A program made the translations under genes and the position numbers. A stretch of 64,000 nucleotides of DNA from Actinacidiphila paucisporea. Its GTDB lineage: Bacteria; Actinomycetota; Actinomycetes; Streptomycetales; Streptomycetaceae. Within the stretch, counting starts at the first letter, position 1, and every line of letters starts with the position of its first letter. Positions 23,309 to 33,712 of this stretch are shown in pieces. The notes beneath the pieces are model-generated. The model searched no databases. It saw only the letters and a list, made by a program, of their open reading frames with translations, and was not told the origin of the DNA. Location of the stretch: the NCBI RefSeq assembly GCF_900142575.1, contig NZ_FRBI01000026.1, positions 1 through 64,000 on the forward strand. The letters run 5' to 3'.

Positions 23309-25797
23309 GAGGACACCTCCGCGGAGATCGCGACGACCTGCCCGGGGCGGGCGCCCACGTCGGAGGCGACGCCGGAACCCGTCGAGTTGAGCGGGAGCCA
23401 GACCACGCGGTCGGGCATCGGGGTGACGGCCAGCGGCAGGGTGGTGGTGCCCGCGGGTCCGGTGACGGTCAGCGGGGCGCCGTCCCGCGCGCCCACCTCG
23501 GCCGCGGTGGCCGCGGACAGCCGGGCCACCGCCGCGTGGCGGGTGGCGGCCAGCGCGTCGTCGCCGTCCTGCAGCCGGCCCTGGTCCAGCAGCAGCCGGT
23601 GCCCGGCGAGCACCGCCTGGCCCGACTCGGGCCTGGGCAGCGGCACGGAGGACTCCAGCGGCGCGGGCGCGTAGGAACCCGACCACCCCGACAGCAGGTC
23701 CAGCTCGGCGCGCGCGGACCGTACGTCCGCCAGGCCCAGCTTCACGTCCAGCGCGTCCGCCAGCATGGTCAGCACCCGGGCGTCGGGCAGCTGGTGCCTG
23801 CTGGTGGCCTGGTCCGGCTTGATCGCGGCCTCGAACATCCGCACCCTGCCCTCCCAGTTGAGGAAGGTGCCGGCCTTCTCGGCGACCGCGGCGACCGGCA
23901 GCACCACGTCGGCGCGGTCGGTGACCTCGCTGGGCCGCTGCTCCAGGCTGACGACGAAGCCGACCGCGTCCAGTGCCGCGCGGGCGGCGGCCGGGTCGGG
24001 CAGGTCGGCGATCTCGACGCCGCCGACGAGCAGCGCGCCCAGCTCGCCGGACGCGGCCGCCTCCAGGATCTCGGCGGTGTCCCGCCCGAAGCGGCCGGGC
24101 AGTGTGGGAAGTCCCCACACCCGGGACACCTCGTCGCGGGCCCGCGGGTCGGTGACCGGGCGTCCGCCGGGCAGCAGCCCGGGCAGCGCGCCGGCCTCGA
24201 CCGCGCCCCGCTCGCCCGCCCGGCGCGGGATCCACGCCAGGGCGGCGCCGGTGGCGGCGGCCAGCCGGATCGCCGCGGTGAGCCCGCCGGGGACGGCGGC
24301 GAGCCGCTCGCCGACCAGGATGACGGCGCCTTCGGTACGCAGCGCGGCCGCGGCCTGGCGTCCCGCCTCGTCCAGGCCGACGCTCCCGCCGGCCCCGCCG
24401 GCGAGCGCGTCCAGCCACCCCGGCTCGGTGCCGGGCGCGGCGGGCAGCAAGATGCCGCCGGCCTTGTCCAGGCCGCGGGTGGCGTGGGTGGCGAGCGCGT
24501 ACGCCTGCTGGCGGCGCTTGCGGTGCGCCTTGCGGAGCCGCAGGAAGACCCCGGGGGCCTCCTCCTCGGCTTCGAGCCCGGCGAGCAGCACCGCGGGCGC
24601 GGCTTCCAGGGTCGCGTTGGTGATCCCGGTGGCGTCCAGGTCCAGTCCGCGCCCGGCGACCGCGGCGGCCAGGAAGTCGGCCTCCTCGGCGGAGTGCGCG
24701 CGGGCCCGGAAGTCCACGTCGTTCGTGCCGAGCACGACCCGGGCGAACTTGGCGTAGGCGTAGGCGTCCTCGACGGTGAGCCGCCCGCCGGGCAGCACCG
24801 CGGTCCTGCCGTGCGCCGCGGTCAGTCCGGCAGCGGCGGCGGCGAGCGCCTCGGGCCAGGAGGCCGCGGCCAGTTCACCGTCCGCGCCGCGGACCAGCGG
24901 GTGGGTCAGCCGCTCGGGCCGCTGGGCGTAGCGGAAGCCGAAGCGGCCCTTGTCGCACAGCCATTCCTCGTTGACCTCGGGGTCGTTCAGGGCGAGCCGC
25001 CGCATGACCTTGCCGCGCCGGTGGTCGGTACGGGTGGCGCAGCCGCCCGCGCAGTGCTCGCACACCGACGGCGACGACACCAGGTCGAAGGGCCGGGAGC
25101 GGAAGCGGTACGCGGCCGAGGTCAGCGCGCCGACCGGGCAGATCTGGATGGTGTTGCCGGAGAAGTACGACTCGAAGGGGTCGCCCTCGCCGGTGCCGAC
25201 CTGCTGGAGCGCGCCGCGTTCCAGCAGCTCGATCATCGGGTCGCCGGCCACCTGGTTGCTGAAGCGGGTGCAGCGCGCGCACAGCACGCACCGCTCGCGG
25301 TCCAGCAGCACCTGGGCCGAGATCGGCACGGGCTTGGCGAAGGTGCGCTTCTTGCCCTCGAAGCGCGAGTCGGGGTCGCCGACCTGCATCGCCTGGTTCT
25401 GCAGCGGGCACTCGCCGCCCTTGTCGCAGACCGGGCAGTCCAGCGGGTGGTTGATGAGCAGCAGCTCCATCACCCCACGCTGCGCCTTCGCGGCGACCGG
25501 CGAGGACAGCTGGGTGCTGATGACCATGCCGTCGGTGCAGGTGATGGTGCAGGAGGCGACCGGCTTGCGCTGGCCCTCGATCTCCACGATGCACTGCCGG
25601 CAGGCGCCGACCGGGTCGAGCAGCGGGTGGTCGCAGAACCGCGGGATCTCGATGCCGACCATTTCCGCGGCCCTGATCACCAGGGTGCCCTTGGGCACCG
25701 AGACGGCGATGCCGTCCACGGTGACGGAGACCAGGTCCTGCGGCGGCACCGCGGGCTGCCCCGCGCCGGAGGACGCACTGCTTGTGGTGACGGTCAC
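23305..25797 (-). CDS. nuoG: NADH-quinone oxidoreductase subunit G
   Basis: An 830-residue peripheral-arm subunit. The N-terminal 2Fe-2S domain shows CDHPLLDPVGACRQC and SCTITC; then HPLDCPVCDKGGECPLQ (His-ligated N5) and CVLCARCTRF with QICPVGAL. CEHCAGGCATRTD followed by WLCDKGRF retains the four cysteines of the extra cluster N7, which only some bacteria keep. The rest is the molybdopterin-oxidoreductase-like fold without catalytic cofactor, rich in Ala and poorly conserved. It overlaps nuoF by 4 bases. Confidence 0.96.
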   Translation of the reverse strand: MTVTTSSASSGAGQPAVPPQDLVSVTVDGIAVSVPKGTLVIRAAEMVGIEIPRFCDHPLLDPVGACRQCIVEIEGQRKPVASCTITCTDGMVISTQLSSPVAAKAQRGVMELLLINHPLDCPVCDKGGECPLQNQAMQVGDPDSRFEGKKRTFAKPVPISAQVLLDRERCVLCARCTRFSNQVAGDPMIELLERGALQQVGTGEGDPFESYFSGNTIQICPVGALTSAAYRFRSRPFDLVSSPSVCEHCAGGCATRTDHRRGKVMRRLALNDPEVNEEWLCDKGRFGFRYAQRPERLTHPLVRGADGELAAASWPEALAAAAAGLTAAHGRTAVLPGGRLTVEDAYAYAKFARVVLGTNDVDFRARAHSAEEADFLAAAVAGRGLDLDATGITNATLEAAPAVLLAGLEAEEEAPGVFLRLRKAHRKRRQQAYALATHATRGLDKAGGILLPAAPGTEPGWLDALAGGAGGSVGLDEAGRQAAAALRTEGAVILVGERLAAVPGGLTAAIRLAAATGAALAWIPRRAGERGAVEAGALPGLLPGGRPVTDPRARDEVSRVWGLPTLPGRFGRDTAEILEAAASGELGALLVGGVEIADLPDPAAARAALDAVGFVVSLEQRPSEVTDRADVVLPVAAVAEKAGTFLNWEGRVRMFEAAIKPDQATSRHQLPDARVLTMLADALDVKLGLADVRSARAELDLLSGWSGSYAPAPLESSVPLPRPESGQAVLAGHRLLLDQGRLQDGDDALAATRHAAVARLSAATAAEVGARDGAPLTVTGPAGTTTLPLAVTPMPDRVVWLPLNSTGSGVASDVGARPGQVVAISAEVSS

Positions 25798-27128
25798 GCG
25801 TGGGCCTCCGTACGGTACTTGTCGGCCCAGGCGGTGGAGCGGGCCGGGTCGAAGGGGCAGCCCTTGCCCTCGATGTGCTCCTCGTACTCCTCGCGGAAGT
25901 ACTTGAGCGAGGAGAAGATCGGCGCGGCCGCGCCGTCACCGAGCGCGCAGAAGGACTTGCCGTTGATGTTGTCGGCGATGTCGTTCAGCTTGTCCAGGTC
26001 CGAGATGTGCCCGCCGCCCCCTTCGATGTCCCGGAGCAGCTGGACCAGCCAGTAGGTGCCCTCGCGGCACGGCGTGCACTTGCCGCACGACTCGTGGGCG
26101 TAGAACTCGGTCCAGCGGGTGACCGCGCGCACCACGCAGGTGGTCTCGTCGAAGCACTGGAGCGCCTTGGTGCCGAGCATGGAGCCCGCGGCGCCGACGC
26201 CCTCGTAGTCCAGCGGCACGTCGAGGTGCTCGTCGGTGAACATCGGGGTGGACGAGCCGCCGGGGGTCCAGAACTTCAGCCGGTGGCCGGGGCGCATCCC
26301 GCCGCCCATGTCGAGCAGCTGGCGCAGGGTGATGCCGAGCGGGGCCTCGTACTGCCCGGGGCGGGCGACGTGGCCGGACAGCGAGTAGAGCGTGAAGCCC
26401 GGGGACTTCTCGCTGCCCATCGACTTGAACCAGTCCTTGCCGCGCTGGATGATCGCGGGAACCGACGCGATGGACTCGACGTTGTTCACCACAGTGGGGC
26501 AGGCGTAGAGCCCCTCGACGGCGGGGAAGGGCGGGCGCAGCCGCGGCTGGCCGCGGCGCCCCTCCAGGGAGTCCAGCAGCGCGGTCTCCTCCCCGCAGAT
26601 GTAGGCACCGGCGCCGGCGTGCACGGTCAGCTCCAGGTCGAAGCCGCTGCCCTGGATGTCGGAGCCGAGGTAGCCGGCCGCGTAGGCCTCGCGGACGGCC
26701 TCGTGCAGCCGGCGCAGCACCGGGACGGTCTCACCGCGGAGGTAGATGAAGGCGTGGTGCGAACGGATCGCGTAGCACGCGATGATCATGCCCTCGATGA
26801 GGGAGTGCGGGTTGGCGAAGAGCAGCGGGATGTCCTTGCAGGTCCCGGGCTCGGACTCGTCCGCGTTGACCACCAGGTAGTGCGGCTTGCCGTCGCCCTG
26901 GGGGATGAACTGCCACTTCATGCCGGTGGGGAAGCCGGCGCCGCCGCGGCCGCGCAGGCCCGAGTCCTTGACGTAGGCGATCACGTCGTCGGGCGCCATC
27001 GCGAAGGCCTTGGCCAGCGCCTGGTAGCCGTCGTGCCTGCGGTAGGTCTCCAGCGTCCATGACCGGGGGTCGTCCCAGAAGGCGGACAGTACGGGCGCGA
27101 GCAGCTTCTCGGCCGGTTCGACGGTCAT
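25794..27128 (-). CDS. nuoF: NADH-quinone oxidoreductase subunit F
   Basis: A 444-residue subunit that oxidises NADH. GLRGRGGAGFPTGMKW is the NADH-binding loop, NADESEPGTCKD and AYICGEETALL the FMN site, and ESCGKCTPCREG with the later CALGDGAAAP the four-cysteine N3 4Fe-4S cluster. ATG 27128 shares one base with the nuoE TGA (TGATG). The length matches the family. Confidence 0.97.
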   Translation of the reverse strand: MTVEPAEKLLAPVLSAFWDDPRSWTLETYRRHDGYQALAKAFAMAPDDVIAYVKDSGLRGRGGAGFPTGMKWQFIPQGDGKPHYLVVNADESEPGTCKDIPLLFANPHSLIEGMIIACYAIRSHHAFIYLRGETVPVLRRLHEAVREAYAAGYLGSDIQGSGFDLELTVHAGAGAYICGEETALLDSLEGRRGQPRLRPPFPAVEGLYACPTVVNNVESIASVPAIIQRGKDWFKSMGSEKSPGFTLYSLSGHVARPGQYEAPLGITLRQLLDMGGGMRPGHRLKFWTPGGSSTPMFTDEHLDVPLDYEGVGAAGSMLGTKALQCFDETTCVVRAVTRWTEFYAHESCGKCTPCREGTYWLVQLLRDIEGGGGHISDLDKLNDIADNINGKSFCALGDGAAAPIFSSLKYFREEYEEHIEGKGCPFDPARSTAWADKYRTEAHA

Positions 27129-27981
27129 CACTCGCCTTCCTCCTCTGCGGCGTTGTCCGCGACCGGGTCCGCCGGGTGGGCCGGGTCGGACTCGGCCGTC
27201 TGCCGGGGCGCGTCGTGCGAGCTGGCGTGCTCGGCGGGCGACGGCGTGCCGTACGTGGCACCGTCGCCGGGGGACTCGGCGCGCTGCCCGACCACCCGGC
27301 CCTGCGCCTCGCCGCGGTGCAGCCGCAGGCCGGCCAGCGACGCGGGGCCCGCGCCGCCGCTCGCCTCGACCGCGCCCTCGCGGGTGTCGGGGAAGCCGGC
27401 CAGGATGCGGGCGGTCTCCTTGTACGTGCACAGCGGGGCACCCCGGGTGGGGCGCACCTCGCGGCCGGCGATCAGGTCGTCGACCAGGGCCTTGGCCGAC
27501 TCGGGGGTCTGGTTGTCGAAGAACTCCCAGTTGACCATCACCACCGGGGCGAAGTCGCAGGCCGCGTTGCACTCGATGTGTTCGAGGGTGACCTTGCCGT
27601 CGCCGGTCGTCTCGTCGTTGCCGACGCCGAGGTGCTGCTTGAGCTCGTCGAAGATGGCGTCGCCGCCCATCACCGCGCACAGCGTGTTGGTGCAGACCCC
27701 GACCTGGTAGTCGCCGCTCGGCTTGCGGCGGTACATGGTGTAGAAGGTCGACACCGCGGTGACCTCGGCCGTGGTCAGGTCGAGCATCTCGGCGCAGAAG
27801 CGGATGCCGGTGCGGGTGACGTGGCCCTCCTCGGACTGCACCAGGTGCAGCAGCGGCAGCAGGGCGCTGCGCGATCCGGGGTAGCGGGCGATCACCTCCC
27901 TGGCGTCGCTCTCCAGCCGGGCGCGCACGTCGGCCGGGTAGTCGGGGGCGGGCATCTGCGGGATGCCCAGTGACACGTCGG

Positions 27982-27985
<4 letters not shown>
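27128..27985 (-). CDS. nuoE: NADH-quinone oxidoreductase subunit E with long acidic tail
   Basis: 285 residues. The first 190 form the thioredoxin-like 2Fe-2S subunit (cluster N1a) with cysteines in CTNTLC and CNAAC. The last 90 residues are low-complexity, rich in Ala, Pro, Asp and Glu, ending EEEGE; E. coli NuoE lacks this. The tail is likely disordered and its role is unknown. GVCTNTLCAVMGGD is typical of actinobacteria. The start ATG overlaps the nuoD stop by ATGA. Confidence 0.95.
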
Positions 27986-29315
<1,330 letters not shown>

Positions 29316-29319
<4 letters not shown>

Positions 29320-30053
29320 GAGTACGACCTCCGCTGGTCGGGAGCCGGGATCTGGGCACCCTTGTACTCGACGGGGATGCCGCCGAGCGGGTAGTCCTTG
29401 CGCTGCGGGTGGCCGGGCCAGTCGTCCGGCATCATGATCCGGGTGAGCGCCGGGTGGCCGTCGAAGACGATGCCGAAGAAGTCGTACGTCTCGCGCTCGT
29501 GCCAGTCGTTGGTGGGATAGACGCTCACCAGCGACGGGAGGTGCGGGTCGGCGTCGGAGACGCCCACTTCGAGGCGGATCAGCCGGCCGTGGGTGAGCGA
29601 GCGCAGGTGGTAGACGGCGTGCAGCTCGCGGCCCTGGTCGCCCGGGTAGTGCACACCACTGACGCCGGTGCACAGCTCGAAGCGCAGCGCCGGGTCGTCG
29701 CGCAGCGTGCGGGCGACCCGCACCAGGTGCTCGCGGGCGATGTGGAACGTCAGCTCGCCGCGGTCCACGACGGTCTTCTCGATCGCGTCGGCCGGCGGCA
29801 GGCCCTGCTCGTCGAGGGCGCCCTCCAGCTCGTCGGCGATCTCGTCGAAGACCCCGTCCTTGCCGCCGTAGGGCCGTGAACTGGCGCCGGGCAGCCGTAC
29901 GGTGCGCACCAGGCCGCCGTAACCGGAGGTGTCGCCGCCGTTGTTCGCGCCGAACATGCCCTTGCGGACGCCGATGACCTCGCCGGGTGCCTGGTCGCGG
30001 GGCGCCGGGACGTTGCCGTTCGCCGGGCCGGCTCCGCTGCTGGACTCGCTCAT
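29316..30053 (-). CDS. nuoC: NADH-quinone oxidoreductase subunit C
   Basis: A 245-residue peripheral subunit. An N-terminal extension of about 65 polar residues (GMFGANNGGDTSGYGGL) is typical of actinobacterial NuoC. The core block ERETYDFFGIVFDGHPALTRIMMPDDWPGHPQRKDYPLGG is the family signature. It has no cofactor and stabilises the connection between NuoD and NuoB. ATG 30053 overlaps the nuoB stop by ATGA. Confidence 0.97.
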
Positions 30054-30604
30054 CGCAGGAGCCCCTTCATCTCGATCGTGGGGAGCGCCTTGCGGGCCGC
30101 TTCCTCCGCCTCGCGGGCGGCCTCCTCGCGGTTCACGCCGAGCTTGCCGCCCTGGATCTTCTCGTGCAGCTTGAGGATCGCGTCGAGCAGCATCTCGGGC
30201 CGCGGCGGGCAGCCGGGCAGGTAGATGTCGACCGGCACGATGTGGTCGACGCCCTGCACGATGGCGTAGTTGTTGAACATCCCGCCGCTCGATGCGCAGA
30301 CGCCCATCGAGATGACCCACTTCGGATTCGGCATCTGGTCGTAGACCTGCCGCAGCACCGGCGCCATCTTCTGGCTCACCCGGCCCGCGACGATCATCAG
30401 GTCGGCCTGCCGCGGTGAGCCGCGGAAGACCTCCATGCCGAAGCGGGCCATGTCGTAGCGACCGGCGCCGGTGGTCATCATCTCGATGGCGCAGCAGGCG
30501 AGGCCGAAGGTGGCCGGGAAGACCGACGCCTTACGTACCCAGCCCGCCGCGGTCTCCACCGTCGTCAGCAGGAATCCGCTCGGCAGTTTCTCTTCGATAC
30601 CCAT
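30050..30604 (-). CDS. nuoB: NADH-quinone oxidoreductase subunit B
   Basis: A 184-residue subunit carrying cluster N2, the last cluster before the quinone. The tandem cysteines of GLACCAIEMM, plus GVCASSGG and LPGCPPRPE, give all four ligands. The C-terminal 25 residues are a charged tail. It starts 28 bases after the nuoA stop, the widest gap in the nuo operon. Confidence 0.97.
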   Translation of the reverse strand: MGIEEKLPSGFLLTTVETAAGWVRKASVFPATFGLACCAIEMMTTGAGRYDMARFGMEVFRGSPRQADLMIVAGRVSQKMAPVLRQVYDQMPNPKWVISMGVCASSGGMFNNYAIVQGVDHIVPVDIYLPGCPPRPEMLLDAILKLHEKIQGGKLGVNREEAAREAEEAARKALPTIEMKGLLR

Positions 30605-30632
30605 GCGTAGGCTCCCTGGTCCCCTCGGTTCC

Positions 30633-30992
30633 CTAGTCCCATTCCAGGCCGCCGCGCCGCCATACGTACGCGTAGGCGACGAAGACGGTGAGCACGAAGA
30701 GGAGCATCTCCACGAGCCCGAACATCCCCAGGCGGTCGAAGGTGACGGCCCAGGGGTAGAGGAAGACGATCTCGATGTCGAAGACGATGAACAGCATCGC
30801 CGTCAGGTAGTACTTGATCGGGAAGCGTCCGCCGCCGACCGGCTGCGGTGTCGGCTCGATGCCGCACTCGTACGCTTCCAACTTGGCCCGGTTGTACCGT
30901 TTCGGCCCGATGATCGAGGCCATGAAAACGGAGAAGATCGCGAAGCCGGCCGCGATGCCCCCCAGGACGAAAATGGGCGCGTAGGCGTTCAC
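30633..30992 (-). CDS. nuoA: NADH-quinone oxidoreductase subunit A
   Basis: A three-helix membrane subunit of 119 residues starting with NAYAPIFVLGG after the GTG at 30992. That GTG has AAGGAG 9 bases upstream and gives the family length; an ATG at 31028 would add 12 residues but lacks a comparable ribosome site. The conserved loop YECGIEPT between helices 1 and 2 carries the cysteine exposed at the quinone site, and FDIEIVFLYPWAV is helix 2. It is the first gene of the 14-gene nuo operon. Confidence 0.95.
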   Translation of the reverse strand: MNAYAPIFVLGGIAAGFAIFSVFMASIIGPKRYNRAKLEAYECGIEPTPQPVGGGRFPIKYYLTAMLFIVFDIEIVFLYPWAVTFDRLGMFGLVEMLLFVLTVFVAYAYVWRRGGLEWD

Positions 30993-31084
30993 CGTCCCCC
31001 GCTCCTTCCAGTCGGCAGTGACTGACATGTACGGACCGTGACTTGCGGTGCGTACGCCTCACCTTCCGCGACCGGATCGCTCCA

Positions 31085-31101
31085 TGTGAGGCAGTTCACA
31101 A
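31085..31101. promoter_or_regulatory. Rex-type (or Crp-type) operator upstream of nuoA
   Basis: TGTGAGGCAGTTCACA, with a further A giving TTGTGAACTGCCTCACA on the nuo strand. The half TTGTGAAC is a perfect Rex half-site, and Rex, the NADH/NAD+ sensor, is known to control nuo in Streptomyces. The core also fits TGTGA-N6-TCACA, the Crp consensus. A possible -10 (TAGGAT) lies just upstream on the minus strand at 31117-31122, so a bound protein would cover the transcription start. Confidence 0.65.
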
Positions 31102-31559
31102 GCCCAAGTCGCCTGCATCCTATGCCTCCCGGTCTGTGATCTGCGACACGGGGTGCGGGCCGACCTTTGTGATCTCCACCACCTGGCCAATGATCATGAA
31201 GTCGGATGAGCGGTGATCATGGGGTAGATCATCCGCAAACAATCACTTCACGTGACATCCATGTTAATTCTCCCTGGTCAGAGACGTGCGCTCATTATCA
31301 AGCGGCGGCGGCGACGGGCAAATTGGCGATGGACGCGGCCTCGTGGTAGCGCCCCGCCGGTTCCCCAACGGCCCCTCGGAGTCGAGGAATCACCCGCGTG
31401 AATGCGTGCACGAGCACATACGTGACCGCATATGTGAAAACGCATCAAACCGGCCGATCGACAAGATCACGAACCGGGCATTTGAGCCGTGAACACGTCA
31501 ACTGTGGCGCATCCCACCTTTGTTGAACGGAACCTTTCATTCCTGATAGCCAGAGACGC
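31102..31559. other. Divergent nuoA / NlpC-P60 control region with several repeats
   Basis: Beyond the Rex-like box this non-coding stretch has two copies of TGATCATG 23 bp apart (31191 and 31214), a TCACGTGA palindrome (31248-31255), and CACATA/TATGTG arms 10 bases apart (31415-31436). The last 60 bp before the NlpC/P60 gene contain TTGAAC (31523) and TGATAG (31544), a poor 15-bp-spaced promoter match. There is no clear ribosome site before ATG 31560. I found no match to the ydaO cyclic-di-AMP riboswitch. Confidence 0.5.
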
Positions 31560-32429
31560 ATGCCTCACAACAGCCCTCGGACCCCCGAGTCCGCCTCGCA
31601 TACCCATACCGACCGCCGGCGGCATGCCGCACCGTCCCGTCCCAACTGGACGCGCCGGGCCGGAATCGTCGGCGGTGTCGTCAGCGCAGTCGCACTCGGT
31701 GGTGCGGCGGCTCCGGCCATAGCCGACAACCACTCCCCCAAGGCGCGGGACGGCGAGCAGGTCTCCGCCCGCACCCTCAGCACCTCGCTGGCGACCCGTG
31801 TCACGGGCGAGCAGGCAGCCGACGCGATCGCGCAGGACGCGATCGAGATGTCGCTGGCCGCCGCACGGCAGCAGGCCGCGGACGAGGCGGCCGGGAAGGC
31901 CCAGGCGGCGACTGCCGCCGCGGCCAAGCACCGGGCAGCCGTCGCCGCCAAGGCCGCCAAGGCGCGGGCCACCGCGAGCGCGATAGCCGCCTCGCGCTCC
32001 GCGAAGCGCACCGCGCTCACGGTGATCCCGGTGTCGGCCTCCACCACGTCCTCGCCGGCCGCCGCGCCCTCGGGCACGAAGGTCGACAGGCTGATCGCCT
32101 TCCTCAAGGCGCAGATCGGCAAGCCGTACGTCTACGGCGCCACCGGCCCCGACTCGTATGACTGCTCGGGCCTGACCCAGGTCGCGTACGCCACGGTCGG
32201 CGTCGACCTCCCGCGCACCTCGCAGGAGCAGTCGACCGCGGGCACCCCGGTCGGCCTCGGCAGCCTCCAGGCCGGCGACCTGGTCTTCTGGGGCGGCGAG
32301 GGCAGCGCCTACCACGTGGGCGTCTACATCGGCGACGGCCAGTACCTCGACGCGGCGAACCCCTCCTCGCCGGTCGGCATCAAGCCGATGAGCTACTCCG
32401 AGCCCGACTGGGCGGTCCGGGTCCTCTGA
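31560..32429 (+). CDS. Secreted NlpC/P60 cell-wall endopeptidase
   Basis: 289 residues. A long basic N-terminus (WTRRAG) and hydrophobic stretch end in APAIA, a signal-peptidase site at about residue 55. An Ala-rich, probably coiled-coil spacer runs from about 60 to 170 (AAKHRAAVAAKAAKARATASA). The C-terminal NlpC/P60 domain has the catalytic Cys in DSYDCSGLTQVAY, with His in AYHVGVYIGDG. Such enzymes cut gamma-D-Glu-diaminopimelate bonds in peptidoglycan. The start lacks a good ribosome site and may be leaderless. It is divergent from nuoA across a control region rich in inverted repeats, so cAMP-Crp control is possible but unproven. Confidence 0.87.
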   Translation: MPHNSPRTPESASHTHTDRRRHAAPSRPNWTRRAGIVGGVVSAVALGGAAAPAIADNHSPKARDGEQVSARTLSTSLATRVTGEQAADAIAQDAIEMSLAAARQQAADEAAGKAQAATAAAAKHRAAVAAKAAKARATASAIAASRSAKRTALTVIPVSASTTSSPAAAPSGTKVDRLIAFLKAQIGKPYVYGATGPDSYDCSGLTQVAYATVGVDLPRTSQEQSTAGTPVGLGSLQAGDLVFWGGEGSAYHVGVYIGDGQYLDAANPSSPVGIKPMSYSEPDWAVRVL

Positions 32430-32451
32430 CCCGCCGCCCTCCCGCGTCCCC

Positions 32452-32486
32452 GCGTCCCCGGTCCGGTCCTGCCGGACCGGGGACGC
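32452..32486. terminator. Perfect 15-bp hairpin between convergent genes
   Basis: Arms 32452-32466 and 32472-32486 pair perfectly around loop TCCTG, between the NlpC/P60 gene and the convergent PNPOx-fold gene. Confidence 0.8.
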
Positions 32487-32499
32487 GCGGCGGGCGCGT

Positions 32500-32967
32500 T
32501 CACACCAGCCAGCGGCCGTCCTTCATCAGCAGCCGGCCCTTCAACTCGGGGACGGTGCCCCAGGCGCGCAACTGGTCGAGGGCGACCCGGTAGAAGTCGT
32601 ACCGGTCCGGGTCCTTGCGCGGATCCCAGCCGCCCTTCGCCGCGAAGGCGTCGCCGACGCCGTCCGGCAGCGCGTCGGCGGTGAAGGCGGTGGCGGTGCC
32701 CTCGATGTGCACGACGTCCCGCGTCGTGCCCAGGCACAGCCGCACCGCGCCGGAGGCGGCCAGGTTCGCGCCCGTCGGATTGGTCGGCCGGGTGGACAGC
32801 CACACCGCCCCGCCGTCCCACAGATACGTCAGCGGCATCAGCGTCGGCACACCCGCCGCGTCGGCGGTGGCCGCCCACAGGTCCGGTTCGTTCTCCAGCA
32901 ACCGCAGGGCGTTGCGCTTGCGCTCCACGCGGCTGCGGGGGCCCGCGGGCTGATCGTTGTCCGTCAT
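32500..32967 (-). CDS. Pyridoxamine 5'-phosphate oxidase-fold protein
   Basis: 155 residues with the split-barrel FMN/F420-binding fold. PTLMPLTYLWDGGAVWLSTRPTNPTGANLAASGAVRLCLG is typical of actinobacterial PNPOx-like/FDOR proteins, which use F420, FMN or haem to reduce or bind small molecules. ATG 32967 is chosen where the conserved N-terminus begins; the longer frame is GC-rich and implausible. It is divergent from a VOC protein. The substrate is unknown. Confidence 0.8.
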   Translation of the reverse strand: MTDNDQPAGPRSRVERKRNALRLLENEPDLWAATADAAGVPTLMPLTYLWDGGAVWLSTRPTNPTGANLAASGAVRLCLGTTRDVVHIEGTATAFTADALPDGVGDAFAAKGGWDPRKDPDRYDFYRVALDQLRAWGTVPELKGRLLMKDGRWLV

Positions 32968-33016
32968 GCCGGCGCACGCTAGCCGCGCGCGCAGGGCGCC
33001 CGCATCGGCCGCGAGT

Positions 33017-33049
33017 CGTAGGACCCGGGTCGCGGGCTCGGGTCCTACG
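33017..33049. promoter_or_regulatory. 11-bp inverted repeat between divergent genes
   Basis: Arms CGTAGGACCCG (33017-33027) and CGGGTCCTACG (33039-33049), perfect, 11-base spacer. It sits in the 142-bp gap between the divergently transcribed PNPOx-fold and VOC genes, where a terminator is not expected; a shared operator or leader hairpin is more likely. Confidence 0.5.
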
Positions 33050-33109
33050 CCGGCCGGGGGGCCGCGGGCCACTCGTCCGCCCTCGGCAGCGGCGTACTAC
33101 CGTGCCGGT

Positions 33110-33547
33110 ATGGCTGCCCGGATCGACCTCACTCTCGACGCCGTCCACGCCCCGACGCTCGCCGCCTTCTGGAAGACGGCGCTGGGTTACGTGGACGAGC
33201 CGCCGCCCGCGCCCTTCGCGACGCGGGAGGAGTGGCACGCCTCCTTCGACCTCCCCGAGGACGACCGGGTGGAGGACGGGGCCTGGCTGTGCGACCCGGA
33301 CGGGGCCGGGCCGCGGCTGGGAATCCTGCGGGTCCCCGAGCCCAAGACCGCCAAGAACCGCCTGCACCTGGACATCCGCGTCCCCGGACACGGCACGGCG
33401 GCCGAGCGCTGGCAGCGCATCGAGGCGGAGGCGCACCGCCTGGTCCTGGCCGGCGCCCTGGTCCTCGCACGCTTCGAAGGCCACCACGTGGTGATGGCCG
33501 ACCCCGAGGGCAACGAATTCTGCGTGGCCGCGGCCCCGGCGGCCTGA
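33110..33547 (+). CDS. VOC-family (glyoxalase-like) protein
   Basis: 145 residues of a vicinal-oxygen-chelate fold: the opening RIDLTLDAVHAPTLAAFWKTALGYV and the closing VVMADPEGNEFCV mark the two half-barrels, with RLHLDIRV in the middle. The DPEGNEF motif supplies the C-terminal metal-side acid. The family includes glyoxalases, dioxygenases and antibiotic-binding proteins; function here is unknown. The ATG at 33110 has no strong ribosome site. Confidence 0.82.
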   Translation: MAARIDLTLDAVHAPTLAAFWKTALGYVDEPPPAPFATREEWHASFDLPEDDRVEDGAWLCDPDGAGPRLGILRVPEPKTAKNRLHLDIRVPGHGTAAERWQRIEAEAHRLVLAGALVLARFEGHHVVMADPEGNEFCVAAAPAA

Positions 33548-33712
33548 GACGGCCCCGGTGCGGAACCGGCCGCCCGCAGGGGTGCGCCGCGCCGGCGCCC
33601 GGCATCACCGCCGCATGCCCGTTGAGGCACAACTGGGCTACAGGGCACGGGAATCCCCGGTGGCCGGTAGTCTCCATGCCGCCACAGGGGAACGACGGGG
33701 ACGAGGCGGTCA

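Noticed and set aside
31028..31028. ATG at 31028 as nuoA start
   Set aside because: The added 12 residues are not conserved and the site lacks a ribosome-binding sequence, unlike the GTG at 30992.
31260..31559. A ydaO-type cyclic-di-AMP riboswitch before the NlpC/P60 gene
   Set aside because: These often precede wall hydrolase genes in actinomycetes, but the conserved GGGGGACCC, GGGGTGAAT and AGCTAACCTC blocks are not found here.
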